A stretch of 64,000 bases of DNA from the NCBI RefSeq assembly GCF_026210795.1, contig NC_089444.1, positions 4,082,501 to 4,146,500 on the forward strand, read 5' to 3'. The notes beneath the pieces are model-generated. The model was given only the letters and a program-made list of their open reading frames with translations, did no database searches and was not told where the DNA came from. Positions 44,178-55,995 of this stretch are shown here, one piece after another (positions within the stretch are counted from its first letter, which is position 1; each line of letters begins with the position of its first letter). Source of the DNA: Rhizophagus irregularis (taxonomy: Eukaryota; Glomeromycota; Glomeromycetes; Glomerales; Glomeraceae). Both the position numbers and the translations under genes were made by a program.

Positions 44178-45744
44178 ATATAAAAGACTTATTAAATGGA
44201 AGGGATATAAGGCATATCTTCTAAAGGAAGCACAACATAATTATATGGAAAATATTATAAGATATGATTAATTTTTTAAACGAAACCCTTTATATTACTC
44301 TTCATATGATAATTATCAATTACGTTTTGATGAAAATAGTTTAGATATTATTGAAAAATATATAGATTTATCATTAGATAAACAGAAATTATTTGATTCA
44401 AGAAAAATTTTATATGATTCAAATGTTAAAGATTTTGTTTACTATACAGATGGTTCAATTAAAGATATTACCAAAGAATATGTATCAGCTACTTTTGGAA
44501 CAACTTTTTATAATTTGTCCTTGCAAAAAATTTTGGAATTAATATCATCTTATAATAATTGGATTTCATCAACACGTGCAGAAATTTTTGCTTTATTAAT
44601 TACTTTGCTAATAGCACCTTCTAATAGTAATTTAACAGTTTATACAGATAGTGCTAGTGTTATTAGTAATTTTGAAAAATTTAAATTTTATAATTTTACT
44701 TTAGTTACTAGACAAATTTTTAAAATTAGTAATAACAACATTCTTTGGAAAATAATTATGGATATTATTAAAGAAAATAATTTATCTGTTAATATATTTA
44801 AAGTTAATGCTCATACAGATGATTCTTTAAATAATTATGTTGACAATATTGTTTTTTTGGCACATAATGATCAAAATTTAGGAATTAATTTAAATTATAA
44901 TAATTTTTATGATCTTCCTTGGATTCCCAAATGGAATGGCATATTTATAGAAAAATCTTTAAGAAAGTTAATTACATTAACAACCAATATGAAAAATTTG
45001 GAAAGGTTTTTAAATTTAAATAGAAATGATAAGTATAGAAAATGTGAAATAGATTGGTCAATTTTTTTTAATAATTTTTTGGGAGAAAAACAAAAATTAT
45101 ACACTGATTTCAAAGAATCAAAAATTAGAAGACGCAAAATTCAGTTGATGATTGAAGAACTTCCTTGCATTGAACAAATTAAAAGAACTTTATTTTCATT
45201 ATATAAAGAAAGGTTTTGTCCTATGTGTGAAGAGGATGAAGAAGATTTCAATCATATCTGATTTTGTGAAGAAAGACGAGAGGATATGGATGATTTAATT
45301 TCAGGAGTACAAAATTGGCTTCTTTTAGAAATTAATAAAATTTTAGATCCTATTAATCATATTACTCTTGAACATATTAAAAATCTCAATGATATTTGGA
45401 AACTTGAAGTATCAGAGGATCACATAACTTTCATAGATTTAATTAAAGGTTTCTTTCCTTGTTCGTTAATTAATTTTTTTAAACAATTATTATCTACAAA
45501 ATCAAAAGTTGAAATTTTGTCATATAATTTTAGGAATAAAATTTTGGATAAATCTATGATTTTTTGGAAAGTGAGGTGTAATAAACTTAATGAAATTGAT
45601 AAAGGTTTGGGAATTGATAAAAATGTTAAAAAACAACATTTTGGTAAAGAGCAGTTTATTGACAAAACGCGTAAATCAAAAAATACGAAATACTTTAATC
45701 TACAAAGTCTTCAAAGTCATATTTATTTTGGGGTAATACAATAG
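44178..45744 (+). pseudogene. LINE RNase H domain and C-terminal tail
   Basis: Continues the LINE ORF after the insertion (KRLIKWKGYKAYLLKEAQHN), with a stop near 44270 and then a long open stretch. The RNase H catalytic residues are in place: Asp in FVYYTDGSI, Glu in STRAEIFALL, Asp in VYTDSASV and the last Asp in NAHTDDSLNNYVDN. A CPMC...FNHI zinc-knuckle-like motif follows, typical of LINE C-termini, with a stop at 45259 where a Trp would fit. The tail runs to 45744. Similarity to the minus-strand copy at 59349-60656 is clear. Confidence 0.88.
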
Positions 45745-46075
45745 ATTACTATAATATTGTTGATTACGGTAGTGTTTCGTAGTATTATTTTTATTATCTT
45801 TGATGTTGTAGTAGTAATTAAAGGAGTTGTGGTGAGTTTTTATATAATATTACTGAAGTCCATACGAATAGTAGTAGTTATGCGGATAGTTTAGTGAACC
45901 TATTTGGGTGAGCAGGATGGTAGATAGTTCTTTTGAACATAAAATCTTAAATCCCTAATAATATTATAGTATTAGTTCGATCGTGTTCTTTGCTAAATGT
46001 TATATAATGTAGATCTTTTCCTTTTTTGTAATTTTTCTTATTTCTAAATAAAGTTGACTTCATTAAAAAAAAAAA
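45745..46075 (+). terminator. LINE 3' UTR, AATAAA signal and A-tail
   Basis: About 300 bases of noncoding 3' sequence, an AATAAA at 46047-46052 and an A11 run to 46075 next to the target duplication. Confidence 0.8.
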
Positions 46076-46388
46076 ATGTATTTATTGCAAAATTTTGCAT
46101 TTCTCAAATTTTCAAAAAATTGACATAATTCAGGCAAAATTCGTAGTGCCGGCCGAAATTAAAATTTTATTTAAAATTAATAAAATATCACTAATTTAGT
46201 TAAAAATATTAAGTCAAAATTTAATTAAGTTAATGCTACTGATATTATTTGTTAAAATTGATCAATGAAAAAAAATTTTTATAAATCTTATCCAGGTTTC
46301 AGTTTCTATCCGGATATATCTGAATTTATATCCGAACTTAATTTATCCAGATAATGGTTTCTATCCAGATCAAAGCACTAATATAGAG

Positions 46389-47643
46389 AGATGGATTATA
46401 ATTTGTATCTCGCATGATATTAAGATAGTGTTATAAAGTTTTGTCATGAAATGATGCAAAAATCTAAAATAGAGGTAATAAAAAACAAAGTTCTAATGAT
46501 TATTTTTTTGGAAACATTTTACTGATTAAAAAAAAGATATGGCAAATTGTAGAATTACCAATTTTATTTTTATATATTGAAAGCCCTATTTTGTGGCGCT
46601 CTAATAATCTTACGTATTTCATTGATTTATTTGTAAAGTTTGTCCTAAAAAAATACTTAAAAAGTAACGATAATTTAGCTTAGAACTAGTATTTCAGCAA
46701 GGAGTATACATATAAACTGTACTGTACGAAGTGAGAACTCACCAATCAGATTTTATTGTACGATAAATAAAAAAAATTTGAAAAGTATACAATGAGTTAT
46801 GATTAGCTAAAATATTTTCATACAGTACAGTTTAGCTGACCATACAGTACAGTTTATCTATTTACCTTTCAGCAAGTTGAACATTGACCATGGATTTCTC
46901 ACTATAGATTGATAAATTTCATTATAATTATCAAATAAATTTTATATGTGTGGTGTTCAACAAATTTACGCTAAAAGAAGAAAAAGAAGAACTATGTTTA
47001 GAATGGCCAGAAATGACGTCATTTAAATTTCAGAATTGTTGACTCGGGTCATCATCCATTTTAGGAAATGCAAAATTATAAGTATAATTCTGGCCAGAAT
47101 TATATTTTCTTATATAACATCATTATTGAAGCGCTGTACTAATCAAAAATCCTGGGTAGTTACCCTGGAGGCATCCCTAGTTTACCCTGGATTTATCCAG
47201 GGTAGTTGGTTAGTTTCTTGTTATATTTAATAATTGTATTTTCAAAAAATCTGCACTTAACATTAAAATAGATAATAAGTGTCAGGATAATAAATGTAAG
47301 GAATGTAGGGAATATGAATGTCGGGACTCGGGAATAATATAATTACGGGATTATGAGCGTCAGATTTGTGTTGTAGCGGGATTCTAATCCTAGTAAATCC
47401 GTAGAACTGCAAAAAAAATTAAAAATAAAATGAATTTTTTGAAATAATAGAAAAATTAAATTTTATGTTTATTATATTTATTAATTTACTTTTTGCGTAA
47501 TATTTTCTAAATGAAAAATGAATTTATTATTATACAATTATTATATTTATCACGTAGTAATTTATCTTTAATTGAGACAATTGTTTTTTTTTTAAACACA
47601 ATTTCACATATTAAACATATTAAACTAAAAAGAAAGAGCTGAT
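46389..47643 (+). other. Spacer with two small palindromic elements
   Basis: 46712-46857: ATAAACTGTACTGTA and its reverse complement bound a 146-bp MITE-like sequence, and TTTCAGCAAG occurs on both outer sides (46692 and 46867). 47147-47222: an inverted repeat around CCCTGGATTTATCCAGGG with CTAATC/GGTTAG ends. No gene seen. Confidence 0.5.
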
Positions 47644-50600
47644 TAGGGATGGGGTCAGTTCGATTATGTAATTTTGAGCGGTTTTTAGAACTGATCAAAA
47701 TCTCGTGAGTTTCGAACTTATATGAGCCAAAAATCTTATTGGAAATAGAGAAACACTAATATTTTAACACCCAGATAATCATTTGTCATGAATTTACAAC
47801 AATTGTGGATATTTTTTATGTTGATCATTTGTTGATCATTGTCAAAAATTTTAACTCCGGCAAGAAATTTTTGAATTTCAAGAAATTCTCTGTTGCCAAT
47901 CATTCCCTCATTTATTATTGATCTAGCCATTTTGGTAAAAAAAGGTCCATTTAATCTTTAAGTACTTAGTACTTAGTACAGTACAGTACATTGAACAATC
48001 ATTATGGAAACTTTTTGCGCTGAGTTCTTCTGTGGTACTAAAAATCATTATTGACTTGATAGATCATGAAGAAATTTACATTTCTTACTTTTATGTTGAT
48101 CATCAAAAAATTTTTTTACACGAACAAAAAAAATTTCTAATATTTTCTAGTGAAATTAATTAAATTATTTTATTAGAAAAAAAATCAAAAAAAAATGGGA
48201 ACTATTTAAATTTAAGCAAAGATATTATTTATTTTAGCAATAAATTAAAAAAAAATTTTTTTATTTTACGGAATAAAAAAATATGAACATTTTTAATTTT
48301 AATTTAATGTGGTGACACAGGCAATTAATTGATTTACGTTTTCGCATTTTTTTTTATGAAAATTATTAATAAAAAACGTTTTTACAACATTTTTGTTAAA
48401 ACAATTAAAAAACATTTACCTACTTTTTTTAAATAGGTCACTTTTTTATAATTTTTTAATAATAGAATAAATTGAGCAATTTTTATTAAAATAATAAAAA
48501 TTTTTTTAATTTAGAAAAAGAAATTGGCCAATTTTCTATTGAAAAATAAAAATTTTTTTTTTCAATTTTTATAAAAAAATTGCCCAATTTTTATCATAAA
48601 AAAACTAGCAGCTACTTACTGTTAATTTGCATTATATACCAATATATTATTATTAAAAAAAAATCACCAAAAAATTTTATCATATCTATTACCCTATAAA
48701 AAATTTTCTGGGTAATTCCAATAAATGATCATTTTTCTAGTTTTCATTTCAAAAAAACTCCAATATGTGATCAATTTTCTAAAAATTTTTTATAGGGTTG
48801 TTATTAAAAAAAAAAGAAACTTTTTTACAAATCTCATTAAATATAATCTATAGATATAAAAAATTTTTATTAATGGTAACTAAAAAGAATCTTACTGAAA
48901 CATTAATTATCTATTATTAATCTATCATTAATTAAATAGAAAAAAATCTTGGAAAATATTTTTCATAATGATCTATTACTAAAAAAAATCCAAAGATTTT
49001 TTTATATGCATCTATTAGCAATATCAATCAATTATTATTAAAAAAAATCTCAAATAAATTTATTATATCTGTCTATTATACTACCAATAAATTTGTCATT
49101 AAAAAAATCTCTAAATAATTAAAACAAATAAAAATATTAAATAAATTAGCATATTTTATATTATTTATATATAACTAAAAATAATAACAATTACTCCTTC
49201 TTTTAATTAATAGCATTATTTAACATTTTTCTATATGCAATTTTACTATTACTAGTATTTAAACAAAGGATATAAATTCATAATGATGGCATGTAAACAA
49301 TTTACTCTAATCTAGTATTTAAAATATCATCAACTATGTCAATAGGATTAAATTCTATATTTCTTTATAGTATTAGGTATATTTAGTTCTTCACACAATC
49401 CATTTTCTCCATCCTGAAAGATTGGATTTTGTAAATCTATAAATCTTAGTAGTAGTATATGGCGATATGTTAAATTTCGAATTTAAAAAATTTAAAAGCA
49501 GTTTTCAAATAAAAAAAAAAAGTTTATATTATTTATATTAATGTTAAGTATATTAAGTTTAAAAGTAGTTACAATTATATAAAGTCTAAAAAATATAAAA
49601 GTAATTACATAAAAAGTTCATGTAAAGTCTAAAAGTCTAAAAATTCCATATGACAAAAGTCATTTATAGCACCATACAACAATGTGACAAGATGGTCAGG
49701 ATGTTGAAAAAAATGACATAACTACCTAAGGTTCAAAAGTCTGCACCACTACTAAAAAACAATCATTAACTTAATAAGTTAATAATAGTCTATTACCAAT
49801 CTACTGTTATTAAAAAAGGGTCTCAAGAATTTTTATTATATCTATTTATTGTCTACTGGTATTAAAAAAAAATTACCAAAACTTTTATCATATCTATTGT
49901 TATTAAATAAAAAAAAATCACAGAAAATTCTATATCTATATATTGTACTATACTGATCTATTGTTATTAAAAAAAACCCCAGAAAATTTTTTTATATCTA
50001 TCTATTGTATTATACTGATCCATTGTTATTAAAAAATGATTCCAAAAATTTTTTATACTTATTGTTACAATATTGTTACTAAAAAAAATATCAGAACAAA
50101 GAATTTTCCATCTATTATATTCTGATAGAAAACTTATTTTACCAAACTATTTTTTTTTTACCAACCTATTATATTAAAAAATTCCAGAAAATTCTTTTTT
50201 ATACCATACTGATCTATTGTATAAAAAAAATCCCAGAAATTTTTTTTGTATCCATTATACTATATTGATCTATTGACTCTAGTCTACTCCAGAATTAATT
50301 GATTGGCATTTTGATCACTAAAAACTAACCAAAATTTGCAATTAAAGTTCAATTTTGAGCAGATGATTGATTGATCGTGATAAACTATTAACCAACCAAT
50401 TAATTAATAGTTTGTTGTTTTTGTTTATTTCTGTCAGTATTATCTACTTGATCAAAACGATCTATGTTTTTGGTGGTTCACGTTGAACGGTCAGTTGGTC
50501 ATTTTACAGTTAAATTTATTGGTCATAATTTTTAGTGTAACCGATCAAAATCACGATCAAAAGTAGAAAAAAAAATTCAGAAAATTTCTTTAATATATCT

Positions 50601-51663
50601 ATCTATTATATATACTATACTGATCTATTATTAAAAAAATCACAGGAAATTTTTTTATATCTATTTATTGTATTATCCTAATCTATTGTTATTAAGAAAA
50701 GATTCCAAAAATCATTTATACCTATCTATTCTACTATACTCATCTATTTTTACTAAAAAAAAACACAAAGAATTTTCTCTCTATTATGCTATACCAATCA
50801 ATTTGTCACAAATCTCAGAAATTATTTTTTTACCAACTTATTGTATTAAAAAAATTCCAGCAAACTTTTTATATCTATCCATTATTCTATTGACTCTATT
50901 GTTAAAAAAAATCTCAAAATATATTTATACCAATCTATTATTATTAAAAAAAAAATTCCAAAAAATTTTTTATATCTATTCATTATACTATACCAATCTA
51001 ATATAAAAAAATCCTAGAAAAATTTTTTTATATCTATCTATTGTATACACTGATCTATTCTTATTAAAAAATGATTTCAAAACTTTATCAGTAAGTTTCA
51101 AAGCAAAAAAGTGCTTTGAGCTTTTTTTAAAAAATTAAATTAATATTTTTTTTGTTGTTTATTTGAATTAATAAATACCACTTTCCTATACTAAACATAT
51201 GAGTAAAAAAATTTTAATATTTTTTTTTTTATATTAACTAAATTAATAAATCAGTTATGATCAGTAAGATTATTAATATTATTATTGAATCAACCTCTAA
51301 TTTTTAGCATAAATTTTATTTTCAGCATTAAAACTCACAGATCCAAATGTACACTAGTTTACAATAAATAAAAAAAAAGAAAATTTATAAGTCAAAACAA
51401 TTTTTAATAGCTTTTAAAAATTGAACCAAACCGGTTCCAAACTGGTTCTAAAAACCGGTTCAAAATATGATCAATATCAAAATTATGATGATCATAAACC
51501 AACTATTGATTGTTAACCAATCAAAATTTTTTTAATTCATAATCAATATATGTTTGACTTGTGTCTTTAATTTGACACATGTAGCTCATATTTTTCTTAA
51601 TGGGAACCGATGTGGAACCGACGGGAAACTGAAATGGAATCGAACGAACCGTCCCCATCCCTA
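47644..51663 (+). mobile_element. 4.0-kb hAT-like non-autonomous element
   Basis: The left end TAGGGATGGGGTCAGTTCG and the reverse complement of the right end TAGGGATGGGGACGGTTCG are flanked by the perfect 8-bp duplication GAGCTGAT (47636-47643 and 51664-51671). The ends and duplication fit hAT. There is no transposase. Beyond the ends it is largely AT-rich minisatellite sequence with a GGTTC-rich subterminal region near 51430-51460. Confidence 0.88.
48600..51085 (+). repeat. Diverged minisatellite of about 60-bp units
   Basis: Units are built on ATCTATTGTTATTAAAAAAA, then a CCCAGAAAATTTTTTTATAT-like block and CTATCTATTGTATTATACTG. Regular from about 49740 and looser from 48600; interrupted near 50275-50570 by unrelated sequence. 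It fills most of the hAT-like element. Small ORFs here are by-products. Confidence 0.75.
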
Positions 51664-51671
51664 GAGCTGAT

Positions 51672-52334
51672 GAAACAAAATAACAATTCATGATTATATT
51701 GTTTCATATTATTATCAATGAAAGGCGAAGTAAAGGAGGCGTAGACAAGTTTAATGTAAGAATGCGAGATTTTGATGTCAATAATTATTTTGAGCCACAA
51801 TCATCTGTAAAATTGTCATAGTTTGCCACGTTTTTTTACATTGCGCCTTCAAATCCAGGAAAAAGACCAACCGTTGAAGTGGAAGAATTGATTGTACTAT
51901 TAATTATTCATATTGTTATTTAGATGGAGATGAGGAAATTACAAAGCAATTTTATGGATCAGAAGAGTATAGGAAGAGCAAATCTTTTATCCACTGAAAT
52001 AACTAGTTAATTGCTTATCTAGAAGATTATTATATAACTCGATTATTGGACTTTACAAGGTATGATTATATTCATTTAAATTTTTTTTTTTTGGATTAGT
52101 AAGTTGCTTTAAATTAATGTAGTAATGAATAATGAAAAGGAAATTCTGATTTATGTTTAGAAATTTTAAGTATTATTCTTGTTCATAATTAGAAATTTAA
52201 AGGAATGTAAATAATAAAAATATAAAATATTAAAAACATTACTAACAATTGAATTTTAAAACATCATGCAATACAAAATATTTAGTAAATTATACTTACA
52301 ATATTAAATACTTTGAAATATTTCATTATATACA
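51672..52334 (+). other. Unassigned AT-rich stretch
   Basis: No gene or repeat that I can support. Confidence 0.5.
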
Positions 52335-52735
52335 ATGTTTAATTTAGTCTGAAAGTGATGCATATGCTAAAAGGTTGTTATAACCTCATATATTTTTGCG
52401 AAATGAATTTGCATCAGAACTTGATGAAATATACAAATTTAGTAAATATAATGGTGGCTTAAGTAAAGGTGGTAAACTGATTTTGCCACCAGTACAGCAT
52501 ACAGCAAAAGATGGTGAGGGTTTGCAACTATCACGATCTTTGTCTTCTATCCAAAACTTGGCATCACAATGGATACAGATCTGACCCATTCTACCAAATT
52601 CATGACGCTTTATGTAAATGATATTTAGTCTGGTTTTTTGTCTTTTTCTGTAATGGGTGGCTTGACATTCATTATTTAATCTTCTTTTTCCGTTGTTTAG
52701 GTGTTTCACTTTGAAAAGTTCTCTGAGAAGAAACT
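52335..52735 (-). pseudogene. Helitron replicase fragment (pre-Rep zinc region)
   Basis: The minus frame contains RKRQKTRLNIIYIKRHEFGR, MGQICIHCDAKFWIEDKDRD, FAVCCTGGKISLPPLLKPP, LYLLNLY and FRKNI, then a TGA, then GYNNLLAYASLSD. This is the established N-terminal order of Helitron replicases: a CxxC.A..W segment, FG.CC..GK..LPPL..PP, and FR.NIR.YN..LAF.S. The TGA replaces the Arg codon (CGA to TGA). The fragment is short, with no Rep or helicase part nearby, so it is a decayed piece unrelated to the copy at 11798. Confidence 0.85.
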
Positions 52736-53261
52736 ATATTAATTTCAGTATACTGTATATAAGTAGATGTGTTATATTGATGAAAATTTGATGCGAATCT
52801 TATTATTACACGAAGGTGGTGTTGCAGTATTGTAGAATTTATGATTTATTTATGTGTTTACAAATGCATTACAAAGGCAATTTTAATATTTTATTGATAT
52901 AATAACAAGAATATTATCATAGCGTTTTATTGTTAAAAAATCTTTATAATCTATAATATCTATAATAATCTATATAATTAAAAAAAATATATTGCAAAAA
53001 AAACACCCGTTATAGGGATCTATCATTATTGCTAAAGATAGTTAATTCTTAATTGTCTATCACTTATCAATATTAGAGAAATGCCAGTTACCGATCTATT
53101 ATTACAAAAAAATTTATTTATTATATAGATTATTCCTAAAATAATTTATCTATTATATAGATTATATTGATCTATTGTTATTCCTATAAAAGTTAATTAC
53201 CTATCACTTATAAATATTAGCGAAAGGGAAATTACTGAGAACCAAAACTATTAAGCATAGA
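52736..53261 (+). other. AT-rich spacer with weak duplications
   Basis: Phrases such as ATTTATCTATTATATAGATTAT and TTAATTACCTATCACTTATAAATATTAG are repeated with variation around 53030-53240. No gene. Confidence 0.45.
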
Positions 53262-54169
53262 TTAGGCATGAACACATTTTTATTTTTATTAATGGGTTCT
53301 AGTTAGAAACCTAACATGGACACGATTATAAGTAGAAAATTACATATAAGTCAAAATTGACAAAAATACTAACTAAACTACACGCAAAAATAATCTACTC
53401 AAACCGGTGGGCAATTAACAGGAAGAAGGTACAATGTGAAGATACTAAAATTAGACCCCACGACACAAAAACCCAGATAATGCCACTGCCTCCCATACTC
53501 TCGCTTAGGTGAACCTAAGTTTTGGTAAGTTTAAGCCCGTACCCTGCAGATTATCAGACCAAAACTGCCAGCCCCTGATTGATAAAAATCCCCCACACTG
53601 GTCGATAAAAATAAATTCTCCAAGTGACTATATTACCAGAGTTAATAAACTATGCAAACCTAAACTAATAGATATCATAACACAATCTCACCATCAAAGG
53701 AAGCCTAAACTAATAGATGAACTGCGAAACTTTGAGCTTAAGTAAAAAACCCATGATAGTCCAAACATGTGCCACCTTGATCTCACCTGACCAAAAACTG
53801 ATCACCAAGATCTGCACCCTTTAAATTACACCCAACTTTCTCAAAAGAAAAGATCTACAAACCACCTGATGTCGATCAATTTTGGGATACCCTCTACCCC
53901 CAGAAAAACTCCAAAAAGCAGAAGGCAAAAAAGAAAGATGAGAAAAATTCACCAAAAAAATAAGAAAAATTCATAACCCTAGAAAAACCAACCTGAAGGA
54001 GTAAAAACCTAGGTAAAGAAGGAAACTTCACCAAACTATCACCAGGAACAACACCTTATTATTAAGAAAATGAACTTTCACCACTGAGCGAAATGGAAAT
54101 TTCTTCCTTTCAGCTTGGAATCTTCAACCTTATAACCAAAGTCATTCAAACTATATGAATAAGTGCCGC

Positions 54170-55495
54170 TGTCACCCCCGTCTGCCACTTAGCGTTAAAC
54201 AAAGTTCCCTGCTTCTATTATATGTATTCTCAGCGAAACATTAATATTTTTGCTTGGTTTAGTTTTACATCTTTAACTTAATTTTCACCATTTTCTAAGT
54301 CACACATGGACTTCTTAATATACATTAGTCACACTTGGGCTCTAAAGTCACTGGTCTCAGACTTTCTTAATATACAAGCCACACTTGAGCTTCTCAATAA
54401 ACCACACTTGGGTTTCTCAAAATAATACGAGTCACACTTGGGACTCCTTAATTCTTTATATTCATATTCATTCCATCATTTTAATACTTATTTAACATTA
54501 ATTAAAACTTAGGCGAACCATAAGTATATTCGGAATAACTTTTAATAATTAACGTTTTTACAAACATTTATGAACCCTTCACCCATATGATTGTATACAT
54601 TCTGACTAACTGAACTATTATGTTAGTGTGTTTCTCATATATCAAATGGCAAAGGAATTTATTATTTAACGTACTTTTTCATCATAAGAAAACAGTATAA
54701 AGAGTTGATAATTATTAATTAATAGGTAAAAAGTACTTTATTTATATTTTGATCTTCATAAAATTCACAACTAACTAAATTTTCCTAAAATTCAAAATCC
54801 TCCCTGACGACTGTGAAACTCACTTCCCATTCCACTCCTATTTAAACAAACTTTGTTATTCTTTCTTTTTCTTACTTCTTATCTAATATTTTATGTTATG
54901 TGTTATCTTTTACGTACTATCTTTTATGTACTATCCTTTATATGCTATCTTTCTAATATACTATTTTCAATATGCTATATTTTTAATATACTATGTTTAA
55001 TATGCTATTTTATATACTATTATCTTTTCTATCTTTCAAATATTACATCGTAAAGAAATAATTTATAACCCATTTTTTGTGACTGTGCTATCTTTTCTTT
55101 AAAATAACATAATTTTTCAAATATTATATCATAAGAAAATAATCACTCTTTTGTGGCTGTGCTATCTTTTTGTATCATCTTTTCATATTTTCTTTTATAT
55201 TATCTTTTCATATTGTCCCATAATCTATCTTTTGTGGCTTATAGTTACTCCTCCTAATTATTCCTGTTGATGAACTTAATAAACTGGTTGCTAAGCCATA
55301 TCGATCGACCTCCTGATTGATCTATTGGTTCGTCATTAATCATTTAATAAACATTATATCATGTAGATTATTTCTTCTCCTAAACGTTTATCCTTTCCAG
55401 CTAATTATTTATCTGATCATGTGACTTTCCACCATGTAATCTTTTATTTGATATATTATTTATCTATTCCATTAAGTTCGATATCCATGGTTACA
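54170..55495 (-). mobile_element. Solo LTR of the left-edge Ty3 family
   Basis: Starts TGTCACCCCCGTCTGCCAC and ends GGTTACA, aligning along its length with the LTR at 7526-8770. CCGC(T) is duplicated on both sides (54166-54170 and 55496-55500). The paralogous unit at 58861-58890 reads GTGCCGCTAGACCCAATAGA without any insert, giving an empty-site control. No internal region remains, so LTR-LTR recombination removed it. Confidence 0.93.
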
Positions 55496-55995
55496 CCGCT
55501 GGACCCAATAGAGACAAGTAGCAGAAACAAAGTTGGTGTTTAACCTAAGGTTGCTGGGTGAAACTAAGTAGTTTAGACAATTGTTGAAATTGAAACTAGT
55601 TGAAACATTTTATTAAAAAATTAAAAATTTGCGAAACTGCGAAACTGACGAAACTGGTAAAACTGTAAAAGGTTTAGACATATTTTTACATAGTAATTAA
55701 TAAAGTTTACCATTTATTATAATAAATTATATGATTTAATATAAATTTAACCAGTTTTGCAATTATAAAATTTAATATACATTATATTAATTATTTAAAT
55801 CATTATATATAAATATTAAATTATATAGTAAGTTTAATTAATAATCAGTTTTATAATTTTACTTTTTATATATTATTATTAGTACAGTCAGATCTTTATA
55901 TAGTTATCTAATCGATTCTGCAAAAATTGGTAACTATATAGAGGCTTTTACTATGATGTAATTATATAAAGATTTGTTTATATATATAATAAGTA

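Larger units (their letters stand above)
35434..46075 (+). mobile_element. 5'-truncated LINE split by a 5.8-kb insertion
   Basis: The 18-bp sequence ATGTATTTATTGCAAAAT occurs exactly at 35416-35433 and 46076-46093, immediately before the first LINE base and after an A-run (46065-46075). An AATAAA signal at 46047-46052 precedes the A-run. This is a textbook target-primed insertion. The endonuclease domain is missing. RT and RNase H segments are described separately; the block 38348-44177 is a later insertion. Confidence 0.92.
28956..46380 (+). mobile_element. 17.4-kb hAT-like non-autonomous element with nested insertions
   Basis: The left end TAGTGCTTCGATCC (28956) and the reverse complement of the right end TAGTGCTTTGATCT (to 46380) form TIRs. 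Both continue with GGATA/TCCGG-type repeats. The 8 bases outside are ATATAGAG on the left (28948-28955) and ATATAGAG on the right (46381-46388). TAGTG-type ends with an 8-bp duplication are a hAT superfamily hallmark, and the MITE at 38541-38863 shows the same end motif. No hAT transposase is seen. Most of the length is later insertions: a mariner remnant, a satellite, a GATATC-rich element and a 10.6-kb LINE block. The pairing of these two ends is my inference from TIR and duplication together. Confidence 0.72.

Noticed and set aside
47145-47222. Possible small RNA gene at the CCCTGG...CCAGGG palindrome
   Set aside because: The symmetric ends look like a MITE; no tRNA-type A/B boxes or cloverleaf can be formed.
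50668-51006. 112-codon ORF in the minisatellite
   Set aside because: Made of Tyr/Ile/Leu/Lys-rich repeat translation; no evidence of a gene.
53509-53745. Plus-strand ORF of 78 codons, with a related one at 58450
   Set aside because: The two retroposon copies do not keep the same reading frame or start, so selection for coding is unlikely.
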